Assembly (NCBI GenBank): GCA_963758025.1 | Contig: CAVWUA010000012.1 | Coordinates: forward strand, 1-64,000 | Length of the DNA: 64,000 nt | From: CAVWUA01 sp963758025 | GTDB taxonomy: Bacteria; Planctomycetota; Planctomycetia; Isosphaerales; Isosphaeraceae | Reading direction: 5' to 3' | In this document: piece by piece, positions 55,632-64,000 of the stretch | Numbering within the stretch: the stretch's first letter is position 1 | How the letters are laid out: the number at the start of each line of letters is the position of its first letter | The notes under the pieces: model-generated | What the model was told of the DNA's origin: nothing | The model's input: only the letters and a program-made list of their open reading frames with translations | Database searches by the model: none | Position numbers and translations under genes: made by a program

Positions 55632-56834
55632 ATGATGCCCATCACGCGACAGGAGTTGGAAATCCTTCTCGACACGCCCGAGCGCAAGGACTATGTCGTC
55701 AGCGCCTATGCCGACATGCGCGTCAAGGACGGTTTCCATCGCTTCGTGGAAACCCACCTGAAGAACCAGGCCCGGGAGGCCGGGCACGCCCTTTCGGAAA
55801 CCGAGGCGCGCAAGGTGCTCGATGCCAACATCACGGCGATCCGCGAGGCGGTCGAGACGGCCGATGCCTCCGCCCGGGGCCTGGCTGTTTTCAGTGGGGC
55901 TCAGCGCGGGTTGAAGCACGCCGTCAACCTGGACTTCCCCGTCGAGAACAAGCTGATCATCGACGAGGACCCGTTTGTCCTGCCGTTGCTGGAGCGCTGG
56001 TACGGCGAGCCGAATTACCTGGTCGCCATCGTCGATTCGCATCAGGTCCACCTCTTCGAGGCCCATTCCGGGGTCGCCGAGGAGGTCATGGAGATTCACC
56101 GCGAGATCGACGAGGACACCCAGCGCGACAAGCCGCGCTTCAACTACAAGAAGCGTTTTGCCCAGACGAGGCACGAGCGCCTGCACAGCCTGGAGGAAGA
56201 TGGATTCCTCAAGGCCGTGGCCGAGGTGATCCAGGACCACTGGAAGCTGGGTGTGTTCACCGGCCTGATGCTCCTGGGCCAGTCGCAGTCCACCGCCGCC
56301 GTGCGCCGGCTCCTGCCGAAGGACCTGGAGCACGCCGTCGTTGAGGAGCACGCTCAGACGATGACCTCCAAGGCGCAGGAGGTCGCCGATGATGTGGACC
56401 GGGTCATGGCCCGCTGGCGCGAGAACCGCGAAACCCAGCTTCTGGGCGAACTGCGTCAGCGCTGGAAGGAAAACCACATGGTTGCCAACGGCCCGACCGA
56501 GGTGCTCGACGCCCTGCAACAAGGGCGGGCCACGCAGGTCGTCATCGGTTCCCGGCGCGATCTCTCCGGTGCGCGCTGCAATAGCTGCGGTTACCGTTTT
56601 GGCGCGCCAACCGAGAAATGCGTCTATTGCGGTGGGGATTGTCGCACGCTGAACGCCGTGCAGGAAATCCTCCGCATGGCCCTGCGACACCGCATCGCCG
56701 ACGTGTACCTGTTCAACAGCAACAATGGCAAGAACGACCCGTTGGCCGATGCCGGTGGTGTCTCCGCCCTCTTGCGTGCCGAAGCCAACTGGGCCCCCAA
56801 CGGCGACACCGCGAAATCCTCGCAGGGAGACTGA
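55632..56834 (+). CDS. eRF1-like bacterial release-factor homologue (baeRF/Vms1-like)
   Basis: A 400-residue protein with three parts as in archaeal/eukaryotic eRF1. The N-terminal region contains AVFSGAQRGLKHAVNLDFPV. The central Vms1/eRF1-like domain starts LPLLERWYGEPNYLVAIVDS and contains VHLFEAHSGVAEE and FNYKKRFAQTRHERLHSLEE. The C-terminal eRF1-3-like domain (QQGRATQVVIGSRRDLSGAR) carries a zinc ribbon CNSCG then CVYCGG. Bacterial members are predicted to act in ribosome rescue or stress; none is well characterised. No canonical GGQ is visible. Unbroken frame; either of two adjacent ATGs may start it. Confidence 0.75.
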   Translation: MMPITRQELEILLDTPERKDYVVSAYADMRVKDGFHRFVETHLKNQAREAGHALSETEARKVLDANITAIREAVETADASARGLAVFSGAQRGLKHAVNLDFPVENKLIIDEDPFVLPLLERWYGEPNYLVAIVDSHQVHLFEAHSGVAEEVMEIHREIDEDTQRDKPRFNYKKRFAQTRHERLHSLEEDGFLKAVAEVIQDHWKLGVFTGLMLLGQSQSTAAVRRLLPKDLEHAVVEEHAQTMTSKAQEVADDVDRVMARWRENRETQLLGELRQRWKENHMVANGPTEVLDALQQGRATQVVIGSRRDLSGARCNSCGYRFGAPTEKCVYCGGDCRTLNAVQEILRMALRHRIADVYLFNSNNGKNDPLADAGGVSALLRAEANWAPNGDTAKSSQGD

Positions 56835-56842
56835 ATTCGCAT

Positions 56843-56880
56843 GGTTGATGGTCGATGATCCTCATCATCGACCATCAACC
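56843..56880. terminator. bidirectional hairpin between convergent genes
   Basis: GGTTGATGGTCGATGAT (56843-56859) and its perfect complement (56864-56880) flank a CCTC loop, a 17-bp stem lying 9 bases after the eRF1-like stop and 14 bases before the hydrolase stop. No T-run is present on either side. Confidence 0.7.
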
Positions 56881-56894
56881 ACCCCTCGTGCTTT

Positions 56895-57977
56895 TCACGG
56901 CTTGGTGGCTCCCGAGAACAGGGAGGGGAATTCTTCCGGTTTCCAGGGCACGAGCCGTGCCCCGTGGCTGGGCAGGACGCGGGGGATGGCGGAGAGGTCG
57001 TTGCCGACGATCGGTGGCTTGACCGTGCGGCCGTCCCCCCAGTGGCCAAGGTCGCGCAACAGGGTGCCATGATTGGTCGCGGCATCCAGGGTCTGCCCGG
57101 AGAAGGCGGCTTCCAGAGTCAGGTCGGCCAGCCGCCAGAAGCCGAACCGGTCGAGAATATCAACCCCGGCGTTCTTCATCTGGAACTGGCGGAATGGCCC
57201 TTCGCCGGTGTCGAGCTTCGCCAGGGAGCCGCTCGGGGCGAAGTGCTCGGCCATCAAGGGGACCGGCCCCTGCCGGTCGGTGCGGTACAGCACGTAGAGC
57301 TTTCGGTCCTCGGGCACGGCGGTCGCCTGGGCGTGGATCTCCCGAGCGCGGACGTCGCCGACGATCACGTCATGCTCACCGGCGACGACGACCAGCAACG
57401 TCTCGGGCGGGATGCGGCTCAGGTCCGGGTCGCCGGGCACGGGCCGGACCTCGCCCGGCATCAGGGCGATGACCGCCTTCGGGATCGGAAGGCCCTCGTC
57501 CAGCGCGACGGCGGCCATCAGGGCCGAGAGGTTCCCCCCGGCCGAGTGGCCGATCAGGGCGAACCGATCAAGATCGGGCCGGACGTGCCCCGGCGACATC
57601 AAGAGCACGTCCAGGGCGTCTTTCACGGCCGAAAGGGCATTCGGCAGGTACGCCGCGGGCGGGGTCATCCAGTCGGCATGATAGCGCGGGAAGATCACCA
57701 CGAACCCGCGACGCGTCAGATGCTCGATCCACGCGCCATAGACACCGGGATTGACCGCCAGCCAGCCGTGATGAAAGACCACCACCGGCGCCTTGGTGGG
57801 TTTCGGTTCCGCCGGCTCGAACAGCCAGTAGGAACGACTGCCTTCACCGAGTTCCTGACTTGTGAAGGACTTGTGGGGGTATTCGGGGATGCCGACCGCT
57901 TCCGTCGCGCGTCCGGGCGAACCCGTCGCGAGCAGAAATACGGAGGCAAGTGGGACCAGCCGAGTGAACCGGGGCAT
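56895..57977 (-). CDS. secreted alpha/beta hydrolase (chlorophyllase/PAF-AH-like)
   Basis: Signal peptide RLVPLASVFLLATGSPGRA. PVVVFHHGWLAVNPGVYGAW gives the oxyanion-hole HHGW segment. DRFALIGHSAGGNLSALMAA is the nucleophile elbow (GHSAG). Asp and His candidates follow in VVAGEHDVIVGD and NHGTLLRDLGHWGDGR. About 360 residues. The fold and order fit secreted esterases of the chlorophyllase/platelet-activating-factor hydrolase group. The ATG at 57977 follows AAGGATCG. Convergent to the eRF1-like gene. Confidence 0.8.
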   Translation of the reverse strand: MPRFTRLVPLASVFLLATGSPGRATEAVGIPEYPHKSFTSQELGEGSRSYWLFEPAEPKPTKAPVVVFHHGWLAVNPGVYGAWIEHLTRRGFVVIFPRYHADWMTPPAAYLPNALSAVKDALDVLLMSPGHVRPDLDRFALIGHSAGGNLSALMAAVALDEGLPIPKAVIALMPGEVRPVPGDPDLSRIPPETLLVVVAGEHDVIVGDVRAREIHAQATAVPEDRKLYVLYRTDRQGPVPLMAEHFAPSGSLAKLDTGEGPFRQFQMKNAGVDILDRFGFWRLADLTLEAAFSGQTLDAATNHGTLLRDLGHWGDGRTVKPPIVGNDLSAIPRVLPSHGARLVPWKPEEFPSLFSGATKP

Positions 57978-58208
57978 GGCATGACGATCCTTCGTGGTGC
58001 CCAACGCCGGGCCGACCATGGCCCGGCGCGTCTCTCGGAGAGGTAACGAAAGGAACGTCGATATAACAGGAATCCCGATCCCTGGCAACATCAGTCGTGT
58101 AGTACGTTGGGTGCGGGATCGGCATTCGAAGGATGTTCCTCGCACGCGAACGTCGAGACATGGGAACAGGGCGAAGGGTCGCTCTTTTGGGAGATGAGCG
58201 AGGGCCGG

Positions 58209-59175
58209 TCACCCCGGTTCCGTCCGTCCTTGTTTTCTTTTTCGGCGAATCACCCCTGCGTCTTCTTCTGGCCCGCGTCGGAATTCTGGTGGGCGACGTC
58301 GGAATCCTGTTGTTCGGGCGTCGTCGCTCTCGGTGTTGGCGTTGGCCGAAGGGGACTTCCCGGATTCCCCGCTCGCCGACGTCCGGCCCGGGGGCGGATA
58401 GACCTGCTCCAGCAACGGTGAGGACCAGATGCCGTGCCGCTCGTTGCCGGGGAAGAAGACCTGCTGCTCCAGCGACAGCGGCTCTGGCAGAAGCATCGAC
58501 GAGAGATACTGGAGCAGGAACATCGCGATCGGATGCTTCGTGGCGTTCTCCATGTCCCCCAGCTTGATCGGCTCAGACAGGATCAAGCCGGAAGCTCGGT
58601 ACGCCTTCTCGGTCATCTCGACGCAGTACAGGGCCGAGTTGTCCAGGCCGAGGTTGTAGTCGAATGGCACTTGCTCCGCGAAGACCGTGCGGCAGAATTG
58701 AAGGATCTTGGGGATCTCCCCCCGATAATCCGACCGCAAGCCGCTTCACGCCGATCGGGCCGACGTTGTCGAGCACCCAGACGTGGAACGGCTGCCGGCG
58801 CACGCCGGCCTTGGTCGTGTCATAAACGAACGGATCGCCGTTCTCGATCGACACGATGCCCGTATGGGAGTAGCGGCTGCCGCTGGTCCGGGCAATGAAC
58901 CGGCTGAACGGGAAGTAACCGAACAGCAGGCGGGCGTCCCCCTGGCGGAACAGGATATCCCCGTCCTTCAGGACGGTGTGTCCCCAGCGGTCCCATTTCT
59001 CCATCAAGGGGGTTATCGGAATCGGCGGCAGTTCGCCGTTTTCGCGCGCACGGGCGGCCACGGGGCCCCAGGGGTTGCCTTCCCAGCCGGGCGGAACGAG
59101 GGTGTCTGTTGGTTCTTTCCCGGCGTCCTGAACCTGGACCGTGAAGGCCAGAATCCAGCTCAATACCTTAAGCAT
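58209..59175 (-). CDS. YiiX/YebB-type permuted papain-like peptidase (C92), one frameshift
   Basis: Signal segment VLSWILAFTVQVQDAG. The core has VLKDGDILFRQGDARLLFGY, then GSRYSHTGIVSIENGDPFVY (His of the permuted site), then after an indel near 58735 YNLGLDNSALYCVEMTEKAY (Cys). This His-before-Cys order is characteristic of the YiiX_YebB family, circular permutations of NlpC/P60 peptidases. These act on peptidoglycan or lipid amides. The C-terminal 70 residues are polar low complexity. 59175 gives the longest start. Confidence 0.75.
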
Positions 59176-59588
59176 GAATCGTACACCTCGACGAGTGACT
59201 TGTAAGTGTGGGTCTGCGTTGCGCCCCTCACTGTTCCTGTGATTGTCGCTCTGGGGAGGTCAAGCATCGGTTGGATCACTCCCATTTCGCTTTCGGAAGA
59301 CGCTCCGAGAGTCCGCCACGCCATCCTTCCAGAAACCCTCCGGTTGGTTGTGGCGACCACTCTTCAGGAGAATCCACGCTCCATGATATTACGAATCTCG
59401 TGCCAGAGGGAGGTCTCTTCCGTATTCATCTTCCGTTATTCACGCGGAGAATTCGTCTTCAGTTTCCACGCGAAAAGGACGATAGCTGCTGATTGTCGGG
59501 GATTGCCGGTTTATTCCGGTGAATGGCGTCCAGGGATTGCCGAGGTGCCGTCACGGATGATCGCACCGAACTGATTTTCGGATGTTGT
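59176..59588. other. divergent intergenic region
   Basis: 413 bases between the divergent peptidase and GHL10-like genes. AT content is somewhat higher than its neighbours. Two short open frames (59206, 59208) lack ribosome sites. Both promoters are expected here. Confidence 0.4.
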
Positions 59589-62500
59589 ATGCGCAAAGGA
59601 TGGCGCACGATAGTCTTGGGGCTCCTGGCGTTGGCCTTTCCGCTAACGTCACCCGGTCGTGGCGCGCCTCCGCTGGGGGTCGCGGATGATCCCGTCGTCC
59701 GCTTGACCATCGAGATCAACTGGACCCGTCCGATTTTACCCGCCTTGCCCAATGCCCCGGCACCCGCTCAGGTCCCTGTTGAAATTGACCTGGAACTGAC
59801 CGAGGGCCGGGTGATCGAGGCGTTGGGCTGGCCGCCGACGGGGACCGAGGTTCCCGAGGCGCGCCTGGCGGGGCGGCCTGGCGGCTCGGGCAAGGGCCTC
59901 GGGGACGGGTCCGGGCGCGGATCGAGGCGCCGGTGACGGCCAGCGTGATCGTGCGGGCGTCGGGGCATGCCACGCGGTTCCCGATCCAGAGCGTGCTGGA
60001 GGCTCCTCAGCGCAGTTTGCCCCCTTCGCCCGTGGAAATCTGCGTGACGCGGCTCCCCTGGGACGCGCTGGAGGTCCGGCTGGAGACGGGGGACGGGATC
60101 GCCGCGCCGGGGTCCATCGTGCCGGTGTCGCTCGGGTTCAACATCCTGACGCCCGAGCCGGAGGAGATCGCGCTGCGGTACACGGCGGAGCTTCGACCGA
60201 TCCGGGGCGGCGAGGTGCTCTGGAGCTGCGATCAACTCAAAGCCTTGCCCAGCAACGCGGCGCGGCCCGATCCGGTGCGGCTCGACGTGCCGGCCCCCCG
60301 CGAGGAGGGGACGTACGTACTGGAGGTGCGAACCACCTGGGAGCCGGCCGTCGCGCGGGAGGGATCACGACTCAGTCGGCTGATCCACCGCCGAAGGGCG
60401 GCGACGCCGGTGACGGTCGTCCGGCAGGTCTCGCTGGTGGTGATGGGCGACGGCCCTCCCCGGGCGACGGCCACGCCGGGCGGAACCGGAACGATCGTCG
60501 ATGTCGTGGATCTGTCCAGGGTCCGGGGCGGCCGGGCATCGGCCTCGGGACGATCGCCGGAGGCGGAGGCGGAGGCGCTGGCCTGGAATGTTCCACCCGA
60601 GGCCCTGGTCGAGTCCACCCGTCACGACCGACTGACGGGCCTGATCCCGTTCAGCGGGCCGGAGATGGCGACGCTTCCCCCGGTTGACGCGAACGGCCTG
60701 GCCTGGTCGGCCCTGGGGATGAAGGTTGCCCATCCGGGGCAGCCGCACCGGCTGACCTTGACGGTCACGGGGGGAGATGTCTCGGGCCTGGCCGTGGCCC
60801 TGATCGCGCCAGGGAGCCGTCCCCGGCTGTTGCTCGATGCCACGGCGCCGGGTGGCGCGGGGGCGATCGCGCCGGGGAGCCCGCCGCTGACGTTCTCGTG
60901 GCCGGTCTGGCCCGACGCGCCCGAGCCGGTCGTGGTGCTGGCGAACCGGGGGGCATCGGCGGTGCGGCTGGGAGCGATCACTCTGACCGAACTTCCCGCC
61001 GAGCCGGCCCCCGCCTCACTGGCCGAGACGCACCCGGAGGCTCCACGCGCTCTGGGCCTGTTCCTGGCGGGGCCTCGGTCGCTGGAGCGGTTCGGCGGCA
61101 CGGTCGAGGGAGGCGGACCCGCGGACGCGCTGGCCGAGGCGCGGCATCTGGCCGCCTATCTACAACATGTCGGCGCGACGCTGGCGGTCTTGCCCGAGGG
61201 CCTGGCCGATCGGTCGCGGCGGGAAGCCCTCGACGGCCAGGCGGGGGAGGACGCGATTGGCCCCGACCGGCTCGGCGTGGTCCTTCGCGTGCTGGCACGG
61301 CGGAACCTCTCCGCCGTGCTTGACTTGCGGCTCGATAGTGGGCCCTTGCCGGGCCTGCCCGCGCCCGAGACGGCCGCGGCCCGACAGCGGGGACTGGTCC
61401 GGCTCAATGGGCGAGGCGAGGCCGATGGACCGGCCTATAACCCGATCCATCCCGACGTCCGCGCGGCCTTGCAGCGGCGGGTCGCCGAGGCGATCGCGCC
61501 GAGGACAGCGCACCCTAATCTGCAAGGCGTCCTGATCCGGATCGGCCCTGGGCCGACCGTGCTGGGTTTGCCCGACACGGGGCTGGACGACCAGACATTC
61601 GCGCGGTTCGTCGCGGCGAAGTTCGACCCGGACGCGGCGAAGAAGGTGCCGGGACTGGGTGGCGAGGCTGCGAACCGCTTCGCCCTGCGGCAGCAGTTCC
61701 TCGCCGGACCAGGGCGGTTGCCCTGGCTCTCCTGGCGGGCGCAGGAACTGGGCGGCGTCTATCGCGAGCTGGCCCGCGCCGTGGCGAAGGCCGCGCCGGG
61801 GGCATCGCTGGTCGTCTCGACGCCCGTTCTGGACGATGGCCCGGCCGGTCAGGAGGCACGACGGGGGGACCGGGCGGGCTTGCCGCCGCTCCTGGCCTGG
61901 CGGGCTGTCGGGCTGGACCTGGACGCCTGGCCGTCGGGCGACGGTGGGCCGGTCGTGCTGCGAGACGTTCCCCCGCGCGGGATGACCTCGGCCGTGACCT
62001 GGCGACCCACCCCGAGCTGGATGCCCCGGTGGCGCGTCGGCCGGATCGTGGCGCCCTGCTGGGAGTCTCGCCGATGCCGTCGTCGGAGAACGACCCGGAG
62101 CGCCTGGTTCTCTCGGCCGCGCCGACGGTCGCCGGTCCGGCCGGCGACGAGCCGCTCGGGCACGCTCTGGCCGTGCTCGACGCCCGCTGGATCATTCTGG
62201 GCGCGGCGATGGTGAATGGACGCGAGGACCGGATCGGCCGGTTTGCCCGTGTCTTCCGTGCCTTGCCGGTCCCTCCCGGGCCGCAGCCGCCGGCGCAGCG
62301 TCCGGAATCGGGCGTGGCCGTGCGGTCGCGCAGCGTCGGAGGTCGGAGCTATGTGGAGATGGCCAACGATACACCCTACACGATCTGGGTCGATACGGTG
62401 CTCCGAACCCCCGCCTCGGCGGAGGTGGATGACCTGGGGCGTGGCCTGACCCTGGAGCCGCAGGCGGTCGCCGGGGGCAAGCGGCTGGTCATCGAACTGC

Positions 62501-63360
62501 GTCCGTTCGGTGTGGCGGCCTTGCGGGTCGGCAGCCCGGACCTCGTTCTGGACGGCATAACGCCGCACCTGCAAGACGATCTGAAACCCCTGCACAACGC
62601 CCTGTTGGCCCGGCTGGAGCGGCTTTCGCAAGGGGGTGGACTGGGGGGGCCGCCGAACCCGACGTTTGAGCCATCCGGCCCCCACACAACGCTGACGGCC
62701 GAGATCAAGGCGGCGATGCGGGCCACTCCGCCGCCGACTGGCTGGAGCCTGGTCGGTGGGGACCCGGAGAGCGCGCTGACGATCGACCCGGAGCACCCGC
62801 ACCGGGGGCAAGGGAGCCTGCGGCTCGACGCCCACGACGCGCCGGCCTCGGCGGCGAGCGACCCGTTCATCCCGCCTGCCGGGGGATCACTTCTGCTGGA
62901 GAGCTGGTTGCGGACCGACCGGCCGGAGTCGAAGGTGCGGGTCTGGCTCGAAGGGGAGGCCGGCGGCAAGGCAGTCACGAGGCGCACGGAGGTGGCCATC
63001 GGCACCGACTGGTTCGGCCTGAAGGTTCGCGCCCCGGACCTGCCCGAGCCGGGTCTGGATCAGCTCCGCCTGCGGTTCGAATTGCTGGAGCCGGGCGCTC
63101 TCTGGATCGACGATCTGTCCGTCGCGGGCCAGGGGCCGTCCGAGCACGACCGCCGCGCCGAGCGCTTGCTGGTGACCGCCATGCAAGCCTACCGCGAGAA
63201 GCGTTACGCCGATTTCGCCCGCCTGGTCGGCTCGCTCCGCGCCCGGTTGCCAGAGTCGGACCTGGTCCCCGCGCCTTCCCCGATCGCCGAGCGTCCCGAC
63301 CCGTTGCGCACGGGAGATGCCGCCCCGACTGGCCTACCCCCCGGCCGTCGCCTGCGGTAA
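59589..63360 (+). CDS. large secreted glycoside-hydrolase-like protein (GHL10/DUF187-type), two frameshifts
   Basis: About 1257 residues. Signal peptide RTIVLGLLALAFPLTSPGRG. The first 400 residues are beta-rich (VEICVTRLPWDALEVRLETG, HRLTLTVTGGDVSGLAVALI). A TIM-barrel-like middle follows (LAAYLQHVGATLAVLPEGLA, VVLRVLARRNLSAVLDLRLD, PAYNPIHPDVRAALQRRVAE), where YNPIHPDVR matches the conserved NPxHPxVR of family-10-like glycosylhydrolases. The C-terminus has a jelly-roll-like carbohydrate-binding segment (GGSLLLESWLRTDRPESKVR) ending in a helical tail. Indels near 59905 and 62035. Extracellular polysaccharide degradation is the likely role. Confidence 0.7.
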
Positions 63361-63487
63361 GATCGGCCTCGCGGAATAGATTGGTCCAATCAAGCCGGTG
63401 TGGCCGTTTTTTTTGACTTCGCCGCGCCGGAGCGATTGGTCTCTCGATCGTGAGTCGGTCGGCCCCAAGGAGGGTGAGGAGGTTCGG

Positions 63488-64000
63488 GTGTTTGTCGCGT
63501 GCAGCACGCTCTGTTTCTCGAAGCTGCCCCTGGAATCAGCCCTGCGGCAGATCGCCGAGCTGGAATTCAACAAGATCGACCTGGCGATTACCGAGGACGG
63601 CGGCCACCTGCGCCCCTCGGAGGTAGCCGAGAACCCCGAGGCGGCCCTGCAACGACTCCGCCAGGGGCCGAGCCTCACGCCGTCGGCGCTCGACCTGGAT
63701 TTTGGCGACGTGGACTTCAAAACTCTGCGCAAGCGGTTCGAGGCGATGTGCCGGCTGGCCAAGCCCTTGACCGTCGCCGTGCTGACGATCCCCGCCGCGC
63801 GGCTCGGCACCTCGTTCGACGACGAGGTAACGCGGCTCTCCGCCCTGGCCGAGATCGCCCAGCGCGAGGGACTGGTCCTGACCGTCGAGACCCACTCCGA
63901 AACCCTGACGGCCGACCCGGCCGTGGCCGTCGAGTTGTGCAAGGCCGTCCCCGGTCTGGGCCTGACGCTCGACCCCAGCCATTACATCCACGGTCCGCAC
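63488..64000 (+). CDS. sugar-phosphate isomerase/epimerase-like TIM barrel, cut by right edge
   Basis: A GTG start at 63488 follows an extended purine-rich ribosome site (AAGGAGGGTGAGGAGG). The opening ACSTLCFSKLPLESALRQIA and LEFNKIDLAITEDGGHLRPS are typical of xylose-isomerase-like AP-endonuclease-2 barrels. LTVAVLTIPAARLG, then LVLTVETHSETLTADPAVAV and LGLTLDPSHYIH carry the metal-binding Glu and the Asp/His of the barrel. 171 residues are inside the window; the rest lies beyond 64000. Sugar substrate unknown. Confidence 0.8.
   Translation, partial: MFVACSTLCFSKLPLESALRQIAELEFNKIDLAITEDGGHLRPSEVAENPEAALQRLRQGPSLTPSALDLDFGDVDFKTLRKRFEAMCRLAKPLTVAVLTIPAARLGTSFDDEVTRLSALAEIAQREGLVLTVETHSETLTADPAVAVELCKAVPGLGLTLDPSHYIHGPH

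Noticed and set aside
1..64000. tRNA and rRNA genes
   Set aside because: Several GGTTCGA-like strings occur, but none sits in a cloverleaf context.

Overview
The window is GC-rich bacterial DNA from a planctomycete, most likely in the Isosphaeraceae/Gemmataceae range. The evidence is a surface protein with an LEERKLLS leader motif near its N-terminus, a MecI/BlaI repressor next to an M56 (BlaR1-type) protein that carries a DUF1559-like domain, several secreted proteins built of Tyr/Pro/Gly or Lys/Glu/Pro repeats, MBOAT/SGNH acylation cassettes, an eRF1-like bacterial release-factor homologue and a family-10 glycosylhydrolase-like secreted giant. No rRNA, tRNA, CRISPR array, transposase or phage gene is visible.

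Quality warning: about 35-40 single-base indels break reading frames in at least 20 genes, including housekeeping ones (enolase, leuA). I read these as sequence errors, not mass gene decay. Gene spans below therefore join frames, and each break is noted.

Layout. 0-2.7 kb (minus): a small membrane protein, a diadenylate cyclase and a KEEP-repeat secreted protein. 3.1-6.7 kb (plus): surface protein, secreted hypothetical, SMP-30-like lactonase. 6.7-10.2 kb: methyltransferase, TilS, lipid acyltransferase. 10.3-15.9 kb (minus): operon MBOAT - SGNH - SGNH - AMP ligase, reminiscent of Dlt logic. 15.9-17.1 kb: repeat-rich spacer. 17.1-20.1 kb: ArnT-like glycosyltransferase and a repeat protein. 20.5-26.7 kb (plus): compact flagellar-type export module fliF - mini-fliG - second fliG-C - fliO - fliP - fliQ - fliR - flhB. 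27-32 kb: GT-C-like membrane protein, a PIG-L deacetylase plus NagB pair, and two small coupled genes. 32.4-35.9 kb: the M56 fusion gene with its MecI repressor and palindromic operators. 36-39.8 kb: secreted protein, enolase, APH-fold kinase. 40-43.4 kb: YP-repeat secreted protein, then a promoter, a leucine-rich leader peptide, a hairpin and leuA. 43.7-48.2 kb: polyprenyl-type GT2, methyltransferase, terminator, and a second MBOAT/SGNH pair. 48.4-53.3 kb: two hypothetical envelope proteins and pyruvate kinase. 53.4-64 kb: degenerate GGDEF protein, lipoprotein, eRF1-like protein, alpha/beta hydrolase, YiiX-type peptidase, GHL10-like giant, and a TIM-barrel isomerase cut by the right edge.

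The strongest candidate for something undescribed is the flagellar-type module. Both FliG-like proteins lack nearly all torque residues and FlhB has NGPG in place of the self-cleaving NPTH. The core export gate and MS-ring tail are kept, so a repurposed, non-rotating secretion machine is a reasonable hypothesis. The second is an apparent leucine attenuator in front of leuA. The third is the M56-DUF1559-Met-rich sensor fusion.
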